From Lojkania enalia (taxonomy: Eukaryota > Ascomycota > Dothideomycetes > Pleosporales), in contig ML986597.1 of assembly GCA_010094045.1 (NCBI GenBank), positions 199,281 through 263,280 of the forward strand: a DNA stretch of 64,000 bases, read 5' to 3'. A program made the position numbers and the translations under genes. The notes beneath the pieces were generated by a model. The model was not told where the DNA came from. It did no database searches and saw nothing but the letters and a program-made list of their open reading frames with translations. Shown piece by piece: positions 22,923 to 37,285 of the stretch; position 1 is the stretch's first letter, and every line of letters begins with the position of its first letter.

Positions 22923-23135
22923 TATAATATTTTATAGCTTTAAGTTACGGGTTAATAATATAGAGTTACCTAACCTAGAGTTAAAATAGCCGAATCGTGC
23001 CCTATAAGGATAGTAGTAATTTATCTCTCTTTTATCAGCTATCTCTTTTCTAAGAGAACTAAATATACGAATATTTTAGCCCTACTACTCTATCTATTAT
23101 TACTATACTATAATCTATTATACTAGCCTATTATA
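22923..23135 (+). repeat. 5' LTR of Gypsy F
   Basis: 213 bp, from TATAATAT to CCTATTATA. It aligns with 29788-30000 with mostly C/T and G/A differences. Confidence 0.88.
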
Positions 23136-26100
23136 TTCGAATTGCTTAAACTCTTTAAAGTAGTCTAGTAGTAATTTCCGATACTATAAATACGTCTCCT
23201 ACCCCTCTTAGCCGAACAGCCAGCCTAGCCGGGTGTATAAGGACTTTAATATCTAGTAATAGGCGAGACGCTAACCTTAGAGCTAGTAAGAAACTTATTT
23301 AGCTAGAAGAGTAGACTAGAGTAAATATTCGTCGAATATCTAAAGAATTGTAGAGTTGTAGTACTATCTAGCGCTCTCTAGCTTAGAGTAGTATAAAATA
23401 GAACGCGGATGCTGAAGACTTAGAAAGACTATAATAATAGATATAAGGTAAACGAAATTAGAAGAATCTTAAATAGCTACGGGAGATAAAGCAACAATAT
23501 AAAGTAGGTAACATTTCTATAATTAATTCAGCTATTATTATACTAGAAGGAGTATAACTGCCGCGAACTACTTCTACCTAAACTAACCTTCCTCGCTCTA
23601 AACCTTCTTATACCTATAAAAAGAAGGATTATATAGACTATAACTAATAGGTCTAAGACTATAAAAAGTATTTTATCTAATCGCTAGTAGACTTTTAGAT
23701 AGAAAAGTAGAAAGTTACTTTTACCTTTAGATATATCTTAGAATCTTTAAAGACTTTATAGGAGATATATAAAACTATAGAGTACTAAAAGAGTATATAT
23801 TAGATTTCTATATAAGATATTTTAAAAGTAAAGATATTAAGCGTATTAGGAACCCTATTAGAATAAAGGTAAGAAGCTTTCGATACCTTAAAAAAGTGTA
23901 GATAAAGGACAGGCTAGTCTTTAACTAACTTATTAAACTATATAAAACCTCTATAAAAAGAAGTTAGAGAGATAAATAAAGACTATATAGTAAATAAGTT
24001 TATCTTAACCTTATCTAAGCTAATAAGGAGAGATTTAGATCTCCTCCTAAAATTATAGCTTTAGATACTACTAGAAGTAGAAGAATACGCGAATATAGTC
24101 TTTAAGTGTTACTAAAAGCTTTATAAGGGGTAAGAGGAGCGTAATATAGGTAATTGTAAGAGGCGAGAGTCTAATACTTTAGGTAAGAGTAATAGTACTC
24201 TAAAGAAGGCTAGAAAGAGCTAGAAACCCCTAAAGAGGTCTAGGAAAGGTAATATCTATTTAAAGCGGCCTTCTATTATATATTAGATATATAGAGAGGA
24301 GGGCTATAAATCTTCTAACTATCCTTAGAAGAAAGAGAAGTCTAAAAGAACTCCTAAACAGAAGTTAGGAAAAGGTAAAGATTAGAAGAATTAAACTTCT
24401 TTCTTCTAGCCTATATTAAACTCTCTAGAGAGAATAGAGAGCTAGAGAAATTATATAAATTGCTTTTTTAAACTCCTATAAAGTTGCTTATAGTTAAAAT
24501 AGTAGTAAAGGGTTTAGCTAAAAATAATTATTTAATTAACCCAGGTACGCAACTAAATCTCTTTAATACTATACTTATAAAGTAGTATAGCTTAAAGATC
24601 GATCTACTACTAAAGTTAATAGTAGAAGCTGTAAACAGCTCTAAGATCTTAATATATAAGACTACTATTATAAAGGTTACTGTTAGAGACTTGTATAGTA
24701 AAGTTTAAATCTATAAAGTACCGTTTATAATATTAGACCTTAAAGAGTATAAGGTTTACCTTAGATTATCCTAGATATAGGATTATAATCCGAAATTAAA
24801 CTTTCTTAGTAGAAGGATATTCTTTAGGGGGGTAAAGGCTATAAGCTTACCCTAGTTCTATAAGGTAGTACTAGAGGACGTAGAAGAGTTCGCGAAGACT
24901 ATTATAGGTAGTAAAATAGACGTCTATATATATCTAGTTAATTTAGTAGTTATAGTAGATAAAATTAGCGCTAGAATAGGCTAATTACGGCTAAAGTATA
25001 CTAATTTTAAAGATGTATTTAATAAAAAGCAATCCTTAATACTTATAAAGTATAGGCCTTAAGATTTAACTATAAACCTACTAGAAGAAACTAGTCTTCT
25101 ATATTAACTACTATATAATTTATCTTCGGTTAAACTTTAGTATCTCTAGAAGTATCTAGATAAGTACTTATAATATAAATGGATTAGGAGATCCCGATCG
25201 CCTACTAGCGTACTAATCCTCTTTATAAAAAAGAAGAATAGTAGTTTAAGGCTCTATATAGATTATAGAGGCTTAAATAAGATTACTATATAATTAGCAC
25301 CCTCTTCCCCTAATTTTAGAGTCGCTAGAGCGTCTAGCGTAAGCTAAGTACTATACTAAGCTTAATATTAGAGAAGCTTACTATAGAATTAGGATAAAGA
25401 AAGGAGATAAATAGAAGACCGCGTTTTATACTAGATACGGTTCTTTTAAATATACTATTATACCGTTTAACCTAATAAATATACTAGCTTAATTTTAAGC
25501 GTATATTAACTAGACGCTTATTAGCCTTATTAATATAATATATATTATATACTTAGACGATATCTTAATCTTCTCTAATATAGAAGAAGAATATATTAAG
25601 TATATTAAGGAAGTACTTTAGAGACTATATAAGGCTAAGCTTTTTATAAAACTTAGTAAGTACGACTTCTATACCAGAAAAATAGACTATCTAGGGTTTA
25701 TTATTTACCCTAAGGGGATTAAATTTAACTACTCTTAGTTAAAAACTATCTAGAATTAGCTAGTTTTATAAACTATATAAGATATATAGATCTTTATTAG
25801 ATTTATAAACTACTACTATAGGTTTATTATAAGATTCTTAAGAATTGTCTTACCTTTAATAAGATTAACCTAAAAGGGGCTAAAGGCCGCTAAAGAAAGC
25901 TATATCTAGAAAAGAGAAGAAAGTTAAAAATTAGATATTAGTTAAAAAAGACTAGAGACCTTCTAATAGTTAAAGAAAGCTTTTTTAAGCGTTCCTATTC
26001 TAGCTTATTATAAGCTAACTCGGCCTATAAGGGTTAAGGTTAATACTTCTAGGAGCATTATTTCAGAAATTCTTAGCCAGCTTATAGAAGAGTAAGTAGG

Positions 26101-29100
26101 TAAGATAATATAATAACCTATTAATTTCTTTTTAAGAAAGCTTAGCGCGATAGAGTATAACTATAATATATATAACCAGGAACTACTTATAATAGTAGAA
26201 AACTTAGAGTACTAGCGTTAGTATTTATAAAGAGTTACGTTTGACCTTTATATAGACTATAATAACCTCTATTAGTTTATAGAAATAAAGACTTTAGTCT
26301 ATTAATATATATAATTATATCTTAAGCTTACTAAGTACGATTATAACCTTATCTACCAGCCTAGTAAATTTAACCTAGCTAACAGACTATTATATTAACT
26401 AGACTATATAAAGGAAGTATAAGCACCTTTAAAGAAGTTTAATATAAGATATATTAAACTTATACGCGCTAAAATTAGCCTAAAAAGAGTAGAAAGGACT
26501 AATTTAAACTAGAATAATAGTACTAAAATTCTTAAGGTTTTAGTAGTAGTAACTTATATATAGATTATTTAGAAAGGTTTTTCTCCTACCTAAAAAGTAG
26601 AAGAGACCCCTTTCTTAGACTAAGAATACTATAACAGCCCGGAGTGGGCTAAAGAAGGTAATAAAGGGAAGATAGAGCTAATAATATTCTAAAAGAGGTA
26701 AAACGCCCTTAATTAGGTATATAACTATCCTATAGCAGGTTATAAAGGATAGATAAAAATATATAAGAGAGTATCGTGTTAATTTTAGTAGAAAGGTATA
26801 AGAGATAATATTAAAGCCTACTATTAAGATTGTTTAGGGTATAGAAGAGTAAAAGCTTCTAGGTATAAGCTTTATAACCTATTACAACTATTACCCGTAT
26901 TAAGTAAACTATAGGAGTAAGTTACGTTTAATTTTATTATAGAACTCCCTTTAAGTCTATTCCTTAGTTAAGTATATAACTTAATTATAGTTATTTTCGA
27001 CCGGTTAACTAAAATAGCCTATTATATCCCTACTATCTCTATTTAGACTATAGAAGACCTAATATAAGTCTAGATACGCGATGTTATCTAACTATATAAT
27101 ATTTTAGAGTTAGTAATATCCGACTATAATATTCTAATAAAGTTAAAATCTTAGAAAACCTTTTACTATTATTTAGTATCTTAGTAAGGTTTTAGTTTAG
27201 CCTATTACCTAAAAACTAATAGGCTAATAGAAAGATAAAACTAGACGCTTAAATAGTATTTATATTATTTCTACTATTTAGAGTAAGATAATTAGGTAGT
27301 TTAGCTGTCTGTAGTAGAGTTTACGTATAATAACAGCGCTTATATAACTACTACTATTTTACCTTTTCGCGCTTATTATAGTACAGATCTCTAAGAATCT
27401 AATTAGCCAGGCGAGCTTTTAGGAGAGGGAGAAGCTCCTTTAGCAAGAGGTATAGCAGCTAAAGTACTAGTATTATAAAGTAAATATAAGGCGAAGATTA
27501 GTACTATAGTAGCTTATTAAAAGAAATACGCAGATAAGAAGAGAATATACTTATCTCTAGTAGTAGGAGATAAGTTACTAGTATTAAATTAATATATTAA
27601 GTTAACCTATCCTAAGAAAAAATTGGATTGGAAATATCTTAGATCTAGTATAGTAATAAAGGTTATAACGCCTATAATCTACTAGATTAACCTTTTAAGG
27701 TTAGATAGTATCTATCTAGTATTTTATATATCTTTACTAGAGTTGTATAATTTAAAAGGGCCTATTTAAAGCCTAAATAGCTTAATATAAGATACTTTAT
27801 ACTAATTTAAGAATAATATATATAAAATTAATCGTATTATTAAATAAAAGTAAAACTCTATTAGAGTATAGAAATATTTAGTTAAATAGAAGAATTACCC
27901 AGATTCTAAGAATAGTTAGAAGCTAGGAGTAAATATTAGTACTAACGCTCTATAAGTATTCTAGAAAAAGAAGGGTATTAAACTAAAGAGATTAAGTAAA
28001 CCTATTAAAGACTGTAAACGCTCTTTAAAAAAGAAGAAGGATAGCTAAATTATTCTAAAGTATAACTTTTATATAAACTTGCTAGTTAATATAACTACCT
28101 TTACCTAGTTTTCCTTAAATTAAGGTTTTTTATAGGTGTTTAATAGTATTATTACTAGACTAAAGTTATATAAATAAGGTTTAGGAATAAGTATCTATAA
28201 AGTTAGTCTTATATATTAATATAGGTTCTTTAGTAATTGTAAGAAGCGGTAATTCCTACTATTAATACTAGAAGGACTATATTATAGTATATTATAAACT
28301 AGAATAGTATATAGAAGGTAGAAATATTATATTATTCTAAATATAGCGCTAACCTAGGCTATAAGATACTTAACCGGGGTATTATATCTATAGAAATACT
28401 AGAGAACCTGTTAATATCTAAAAAAACTAATATCTACTAATATCTATACTTTACTACAACTTTTTCTCCTACTATAACTTAGTTAAGTCTTTTTAGTAGG
28501 GCGAATAGGCTAAAAGTATTAGTATAGAGTAATATAGTATAATATAGTCCGGATTAACTTATAAAGGATTTTATTTCCTTTACTTCGGTATATTTATTAT
28601 TATCTATATTAAGAAGATCCTCCTTAGTCTTATACTTATACGCTATACTAATCTTAGTATAGTTCTAGCTAGTAAGTTTAATTCTAGATAAGGTCTTCTT
28701 ATCCTTACTATTATAGGCGAATAGGAAGTTAGAATCTTTCTTACCGAGCCTAGATATTACTATTAGTACTAGAATATATAAAAAAGAGTTAAAATATACG
28801 TTTAAATCTACTTAACTACTATTTAGGTAGTATTTTAGACCCTTTAAGCTAGTTAAATCTTATTACTACTAACGCGGGTGGTAATAAGAGCTTTAATAGC
28901 TTAATTAACCTTTACAACGTATTCTAGTATAAATAGGTCCAGCTATAGATACGTTAACTATAAGAAGGTTAGACTATACTATATTAGCCTAGAATATATT
29001 TTAAAATAATCTTTATTATTCTTTTTAAGGTAGTAGAGATAGATATTATATTAAATACCTTTATAGAGATATTCTACTATAAGTAGGTCTAAAGAAGCGA

Positions 29101-29787
29101 ATTTACAGTTACTATCTACTTTATATAGCTTACTACGAGCTAGACGCCTTAGATAGTAAAAATAGCGGATAGTATAAGGCTTTCTATTCTTAGCTTCCTT
29201 AATATAGCGCTTCTAAACTAGAGCAAGCATTATATTACGCGCTATAGACCTATTAGACGTAAATTAGCTGTTTATAAACTAGAAAGGCGCTGAGAAGGGC
29301 GCGAAATAGGTATATATAGAGGAGTATAGCGAGAATAGAAAAATAGGCAGCAGGCGGCGCGGGCAGCGAGTATACGTATCTACTAGCCCTTATTAGTTAT
29401 AAAATACTCTATTATATCCTATATAGAGCTATAACAACTATACTAAATGTATAGCTAAAGACTAAGAGAATTATACTTACTAAAGTAGTTAAGGAAGTAT
29501 AAGAATTAAAGAAGTAGAATAGGCGGGAAGAGTAGTATTTTTATAATCAGCATTTACTCTACTAGAGCTGTTTACTTATACCGCTCTAGGCAGCGAGTAA
29601 TAAAGATTCTCTAAGGGTCGACCTTACTAGGTAAAGGTAAAAGTAGTAGTAATAATATACTACTTAACCTAGAAGAAACTCTAGATTATATAATAGCACC
29701 TATTTTAGGATACCTCTACTAGTCTATTCTAGCGATATTTATCCTCTATAAGCTATTATAATAACAGCCTTTTAAGAAGAGAAATAA

Positions 29788-30000
29788 TATAATATCTTAT
29801 AGCTTTAAGTTATAGGTTAATAATATAGAGTTATCTAACCTAGAGTTAAAATAGCCGAATTGTACTCTACAGGGATAGTAGTAATTCGTCTCTTTTTTAT
29901 TAGCTATCTCTTTTCTAAGAGAACTAAATATACGAATATTTTAGTTCTACTATTCTATCTATTATTACTACGCTGTAATCTATTATACTAGCCTATTATA
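29788..30000 (+). repeat. 3' LTR of Gypsy F
   Basis: 213-bp direct repeat of 22923-23135, preceded by a purine-rich run (AAGAAGAGAAATAA). Confidence 0.88.
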
Positions 30001-30005
30001 GTTAA

Positions 30006-30084
30006 TTATATTCTAACTAGCAGCTAGTAGCTATTATTAGTAACTAGTTTAAATATTATAGTAAAGATAGTATAAGTATAATAT
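30006..30084. other. Unassigned fragment between Gypsy F and Gypsy E
   Basis: About 80 bp of RIPed sequence between two LTR elements, possibly part of an older repeat that also supplies 46243-46429. No homology seen elsewhere in the window. Confidence 0.35.
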
Positions 30085-30417
30085 TATTATAAATACCCTT
30101 ATAGGAATTTCTATATTAGACCTAATTAAGATCTAAAACTCTATATAGCTAGAAGAATAAAACTAATATAAGATACGTAACGCGTTTAGTAGTTTAATTA
30201 ACTAAGTAACTAAGTAGAAAGAAATAGTAAGAGAACTAAATTATATTTAACAACTTTACAACTCTAACCTTTATAACTCTTTATAGTTAACTTAAATATC
30301 TTTTATATATTCTATTTATGTACTTCTATTATAAGCCTATAAGAATAATTCCCTATAGTATATAATTACTCTTAGTTATTACTCTATCCTATACCTAGCT
30401 AATTAGAGGCTATTATA
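30085..30417 (+). repeat. 5' LTR of Gypsy E
   Basis: About 333 bp, from TATTATAAATAC to GGCTATTATA. It aligns with 45909-46242, with one indel and many RIP-type differences. Confidence 0.8.
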
Positions 30418-33400
30418 CTTTAACTACCCTCGTAAAGCTAGAAGAAGTAAAACTAGTTAGACTACCCTAGTTATAAGGAAAGAGATACTTTTAGTAAGTA
30501 ATATAGGAAACTTACACAAGTAGAATATTAGGATTAGCTAATAAGGCTACTTCTTTAGAGGTAGGTATAATAACTATATTTATAAAAATATAGAATAAAT
30601 TAATATAATAATAGAAATAGCTAGTCCTAGTAAATAAATAGATAAGAAGCTTAAAGGAGACTTAGAATAGCCTTCTTAAAAGTCTTAAGAGAATATAAGG
30701 AATAGTTAATAGTAAGTAAGAAATAGAACTTATAGAAATTATCTAGAAACTTAAATAAGTTAAAAGAGTACTACTAATAATATATTATTAGTAATAAATT
30801 AAGTTAGTACTATTTAATAAGTTTAATAGAACTAGGTCTAAACTTAAAAGATTCTTAGTAGTAGTAAGAATTTATATTAATACTAACCTAGATATTATCT
30901 AGTATAAGAATAAGAAAGTACTATTTATAGGAGCCTACCTAATAGGTAAACTACTTAACTAGTTCTAGTCTTTTCTAGTAGATTTTAAGAACTATGTAGA
31001 AGAATACTAGAAAAGCGAAACTAAAGTAATATTTATAAGCCTAGTATACTTCTAATAGAAACTCGAACTAGCGTTCGGAGATATTAACGAAGTATAAGTA
31101 GTAGAAGATAAACTCTACAACCTAATTTAACTAGAATCTATTACCTTATATATATTAAGTTTTTAATAGCTCTTGAATAAAGTTATATAAGACAACTATA
31201 GTATAATAGTAAAGTTCTATAGAGGATTGGAAATAGAGATAAGAAGGGTAATAATATATATAGAATAACCTCGAGATCTAGTATTATACTTCTAACTAGT
31301 AAAAAGAATTAATAATAAACTATACTAATTTAAGAATAAGAAAAGGTAGATGTACTATTAAAGAGTATACTTTTTAGTAAGAGCTGCTAACGCGGGTAGA
31401 CCTATAAATCTAAGTGCTACTAGAGAAAGAAAGCCTAAGTTACAGGCGATATAAGAAAAGAAGACTTAGAAGAAAGATATTAAATACTATAATTGTTAGA
31501 AACTAGAATATATAGTAAAAGAATGTCGAAGTAAAAAGAAAGAAAAGAAAAACCGGCCTATAGAAGATAAACCGTAGGAAGTAGGTAGAGAAAAACTAGC
31601 CGCAACTATAGAATACGGAACTTTATACTAGTCTTTCTATAATAAAGACAAGTGTTAAATATACCGATAACTTAAAGAAACTATAGAATACTAGTCTTAG
31701 AAGAAAATACAACTTATAGTAATACAGGAACGTATAAAAAGATGGCTAGAAGAAGTTTAGAAAATATTAGATAAGGATAAAAAAATAAACACCTTATTAT
31801 AAATAGAAGAAGCTACTACTAGAGTACTAATACCTAAACCAGCGCCTAAAGTATATTTTATATACTAATAAGAAATAATCGAGTATAAATAGGGAACCCC
31901 AGCTTTTATAACTACCCTAAGAGAGGAACTACCTATAAAATTCTATAATAAGAATAGACTAGAATAAAATATTATTAACGTTTATAAAGAATAGTAAAAT
32001 ACCTATCTTAGAGAAATCTACTTCTTATACTTCTAAAAATGGATAGAAATAATAAAAGTAGTAGAAAGATATCTTAATATAATAGATTAGAATAAAACTG
32101 TATATATAGTACGAAAAGTAGTAGCCTTCTTATAAAATAAAGTACTAGTAAAGTACTAGGTACTAAAGATATTACGATATAAATAGGAATAGGACTACTA
32201 GATTAGAGAAGATGATAACCCCTATATAAACTAATACTATCTAGTATACTTTAAAATAGTATAGATATCGTATATTAAACGATAACATAGAACCTATTAA
32301 AGAAGAAAAGAAGATATAGGTATATAGCTAAAACGACTAAATAAAGATAAAGTACTAGAAAACCTAGTAAAATAAGAAGCTATAATAGAATAAGAAGTTA
32401 CTAAACAAACCTAAAATTATATAGTACTTAAACCTAGACTTTTACTATTTAAAGTATATATTAGAGGAAGACTATAGTATAAATGTTTAGAACGGAAATA
32501 CCTAAAATATATATCTATAAAAGAAGTAATAGCTTATTAGCCTAAAATAACTTAACTATATAGAAATATAGAAGAATACTATCTTATAATACTAGGATAA
32601 TATTATAGCTATAAGGTATATATATTTATTAATAGTAGAGTAACAAAAAATTTTATAGCTAGTAACTATATTACTAGAAAAGGAATACCTATAGTATAAC
32701 TAAAACAACTCTATATAATCTAAATTATAGAGAGAAAAGACTTCTAGAAGAAAGTTATATATACTATAGAACTAGAAGAGTTTGAAATTCTAGAAACAAT
32801 CTAATAAGAATAAATCTTCTAAATTATAAGAATTACTAACTATAATATTATCCTAGAGATTCTATAGTTAAGAAAGGAAAATTCTTAGATAAACTAGTAA
32901 ACGGGACGAATTATCCTTAAAAACTCTAGTTAACTAGTTAAGAAATAACTTGCTGTAATAGTAAAAGAAGTAGTAAAAGAATTATTTCTAATAGAAAACG
33001 TATTATATAGTATATCTAAAGAATACTAATACTTAATAGAATAACTTTAAGAACTACTATAATACCTACCTAAATATAGAAAGTATAATTATAAAATTAA
33101 ACTATAATTAGGAAAAGAACCTAAATATAGACTAATATATAGCCTAATATTAAGGGAAGTAGAGGCTCTAGAATAATATATAGATAAGTATCTAAAGAAA
33201 GAAATAATCTAAGAATTAAGTTTACTAGTAGTATACCTTATACTCTTTATAGATAAGAAAGAAATAATAGACCTATAAATATATATTAATTACCGTACTT
33301 TTAATAATATTATAATTGAAAATTAATACTCTTTACTACTTATCTATAACTTAAGAAACTAATTAAAGGAAGCTACTATTTTTATAAAGTTAGATATCTA

Positions 33401-33825
33401 AAATATATACTACTAGATTTATATTAAAGAAGGAGATAAATAGAAAATAGTATTTAGAATAAAAAAGAGACTCTTTAAATACCTAGTTATACTATTTAGA
33501 TTTACTAATATACTAGCTACTTTTTAAAAATAAATTAATAAGGTATTAAGACCCTATCTTAGATAATTCTATATAGTATACTTAAATAACGTTCTCGTAT
33601 ATTTAAAAATAAAATAAGAATATAAGAAATATATTAAATAAGTACTATATATATTATAAGTAGTAATATTATACTTTAAGGTAAGAAAATATAAATTTTA
33701 TATTACGCGAATAGACTACTTAGGATTTATTATTAAACTAGAACAACTATAAATAGACCTAAATAAATTAGTAGTAATTAGAAACTAGCTAACTTTAAAC
33801 TTAGTTAAAAACGTCTAATCCTTTA

Positions 33826-35697
33826 ATATATAATATAAGTAAGCTGATTACCTAAGTAAGCTAATTATAATACTAAAACTATACTAAAATCGTAACTACT
33901 TTTTATAAAATATTATACTTTCTTATATTCTATCGTACTATATAATATAGTAGCCTATTCTTCTATATCTATAGTATTATTTTTATACGTCTACGAGTTA
34001 TATCTAACTTTACTATACTACCTATAGCACTTTTAAGTCGGCTAGTTTCTATTAATATACGTATTCTTCCTACTCTTCTTTCTATTAGTATAAGTACTAA
34101 ACTCTTTTAGAGTAGTTAATTAAGCGCCTTTTTTAATTGTTAGATTGCCTTTCTTTTATATATACTTTCTTTTATACGATTAATATTATATAGTAGTCTT
34201 ATTAGCTGTTTAAAGCTTAGTAATCTAAGTATATAATAGTACGTTTTTATATATTATATATATAGTACCCTTTATAAACTATTTAAACGCTTCTACTATT
34301 AAAGTAGATAAACTATCTAGATACTTTTAAACTTTTAATTAAACGTACGTAGATTAAAATCTAAATTTAATAGGATTACTTAATATTTTTAACTTTTAAG
34401 AGGTATCTTTAACTATAGAGGGTGTTAGTATATATAGTTAAACTTCGAGTTTTAATAGTACTATATATAGGTTAAATAGAACTAGGCTAGTACCTTAAAA
34501 GCTACTTAGAATATTACTCTTCGTAATTGCTGCGTTAAAAGCTGCATTAAAGTAGAGTAAGAACTCGATTTTTATAATATAGTTAATATAACTATATATT
34601 AGCTACTCGACTTAGCACCTATACGCAGTTTTTAAAGGTGAGAAATAACCTATATCTAGTAGCTATAGTAGGTGCGATAAATATAGAGGTATATAGAGAG
34701 TAATAATATTCTTTTTCTTATAGAGCTGCCTAAATTTAAGTAAGTTGTAGCTCTTATAACTATTAAAAATTAGCAATTAATATATACTAATAGTATAATC
34801 CATTATATATATATTAAAATATTTTAACTACTTAATACTAATATTATTTATCGTCCAGCTGTTATTAGTATCTTATATAACCCAGATTAGTAGAATATTA
34901 TCTTCTTTATACTATATAGAGACGTAGTAGGTACTTATAAAGATAATAAAAAGTAGTATTATCTATCCTATCATATTAATATTCTAGATAACTATAGTCT
35001 ACTTATAATTACGTAGCTGGAGCTGCTTTAGTTAATTCCGTCTCTTAAAGCTAGTAACTACTACTTCTATTAATATTACACCTATTATAAAGCTTAATTT
35101 ATTAAAGTTATATATATTTTTGTTAATAATACTATACTTAGCCTTTATATTCTATATAAGGTAGAACTAGCCTCCTATAATCTTAGAATCCTTATATTTA
35201 GCTTTTAAATAGTTATACTTTTAATTAAATTTAACCTTAAGTTTAGGCGTACGTTTAATAAAGTTCTCTACTTAGTTCTTTCTAATCTAGCTAGTAGAGT
35301 ATATAGCTAGTAGTAAATTGGCTATATTTTAAATAGTAGTAAACTATAGTAGGAATTCTCTTACATCTAGATCTAGTATATACTAAATAATTACCTACTC
35401 TTTAGTCTTATTAAGTTTTATTAAATTAGGCTAGTAATTATATTATAGAGCTATTCTTTACCTTTATATATTAAGTATACTTTAGAAGATCTTATAGATT
35501 AATATAACGCGACGTATAGTTAGTATCGTATCTTATTAAAGAGTTTAAAGTGTAAGCTATATTTTAGCTTCTTTCTAAATTAATTCTATAGTTATTAGTT
35601 GTAGTATAATATTATAAAGTATAATTATCGCGATTTTAGTAGAGTTTTAATATTATACTCAGCTTGCTTAGATAATTAGTTTACTTATACTATATAT
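33826..35697 (-). mobile_element. Fot1/pogo-like DNA transposon P3 (complete, RIPed)
   Basis: 1872 bp inserted in the reverse transcriptase of Gypsy E at a TA (33824-33825 and 35698-35699). Removing it rejoins the retroelement reading frame at SF...GYYNFYR. Inverted repeats of about 60 bp (ATATATARTATAAGTAA at both ends) match the 3' end of P0. The transposase relic is on the minus strand from about 35250 to 34100, with stops at former Gln/Trp codons. Confidence 0.88.
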
Positions 35698-36745
35698 TAT
35701 AGGATATTATAACTTCTATCGAACCTTTATAGATAATTAAAGCGATATAACTATACCTTTAATACAACTATTAAAGAAAGATATTACTTTTATATAGGGA
35801 AGCGAATAAGTAAAAGCCTTTTAAGAAGTTAAGAAATAATTCTAATAAGAACTAGTACTAAAACTCTATAACCTAGAAAAGAAAGCTCTTATAAAAACTA
35901 ATATATTAAGAATAAAAATAGCCGGAATTCTTATATAAATTTATAATAGAAAACAACACCTAGTAGTATACTATTTATAAAAACTTATACTAGTAGAGAT
36001 AAATTATAATATATATAACTAAGAACTCCTAGCTATTATAGTATACTTTAAAGAGTAGTATATATATTTATAAGGAGCGAAATAGTAAACTAAAGTTTAT
36101 TACGATTATAAGAACCTTACTATCTTTTTTACTATTAAAACTCTTACTCCTAGATAGATTAGATAGTTATAAGAACTAGTTACATTCGACTTTAAGATTA
36201 TCTATATTAGCAGAAAATAAAACTAAAGGGTAGATGTATTAAGTAGACTATTAGAATACGAGTAAGAAAAAGGAACTACAGCTATACTATTAAGAAAATA
36301 ATAAGATAAAAGTATAGTATATAATTACCTAAGACTTATAGTAACAACTATTATTAAAGAAGTAAACTAGATAACTCTAATTAGATTAGTAATAAATAGA
36401 ATACCTAAGGAACTCTAAAAATAAGAACTAGAATAGATAGATAGACTACTATATATCTATAACTAGATCTATATACTAGTTAAGGTTAGAAAAGAATTTA
36501 TTAGATAATTTTATAAAGCCTGTACCTACGGATACTAAGGAATAGAAAAAATACTAGAACGAATCTTTAGAAGATTCTACTTTTCTAAAGTAAGAGAATA
36601 GGTAAAAAATATATTATAAAAATATATAAACTACTAATAAAATAAATTTAATAGATATATATTCTATAAACTATTATAAAATCTAGAAATACCTACTAGA
36701 TTATAGATAGAAGTTACTATAGACTTTATTATTAAGCTACTAAAG

Positions 36746-37285
36746 TATTATAAACACAAAACGCTAAGAGGCACCGCTTTTATAGCTAGGATTTAATCTA
36801 ATATTAGTTATTATACAGGTCGACTTAAACAAGAACTAATAAGGTAATAATAGGTAGAAGTATATTAGGGACCAGTTATTAGACAGTAAGTAGTAGGACT
36901 GCGGGAACTGGGGAGATAATTAGTTAGACGATAAAGTATAGCACAACCTATATATATAATAATAGTAGAAGTATTAGGTATAGCAGGTTAGACCTAATAG
37001 ACCTAATAGATCTAATAAGCGGAGGCTTAGCGGTCTTAGATTTAACTATATAAGATAGAAGATCTTCTAGAAAGATTAGGTCCTGTATAGTTATTCTTGT
37101 AGATTTATCTCGTTACTCTATTAGACTTCTAAATATACTTATTACATTCGAAGAACTGGCGAACCTAATACTCTCTCTTTACTAAAGCTACTACTTCTAA
37201 CCAACCTAATATAAATAAGGCCCCGGCGCGTATACGACTGTAATAGTAGTTATTATATATACTAGCAGTATATAGATTAGTAATA
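36746..37285 (+). repeat. 5' LTR of Gypsy D
   Basis: 540 bp, from TATTATAAACAC to TTAGTAATA. It aligns over its full length with 43682-44221 and is preceded by TAAAG. Confidence 0.9.

Larger units (their letters stand above)
22923..30000 (+). mobile_element. Gypsy family 4 element F (complete, RIPed)
   Basis: 7078 bp with 213-bp LTRs. Flanks are ATTAA (22918-22922) and GTTAA (30001-30005), identical apart from one RIP-type G/A difference. Gag shows a CCHC knuckle at about 24278-24322 with all ligands converted to Tyr. Reverse transcriptase spans about 25140-25720 (YLDD near 25550), followed by RNase H and integrase, and a chromodomain at about 27830-27915 ending in KYLVK and NYPDSKN. A 1.9-kb region without recognisable coding lies between the chromodomain and the 3' LTR, including a GC-rich patch at about 29290-29380. 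Stops are abundant and there is no intact frame. Confidence 0.88.
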
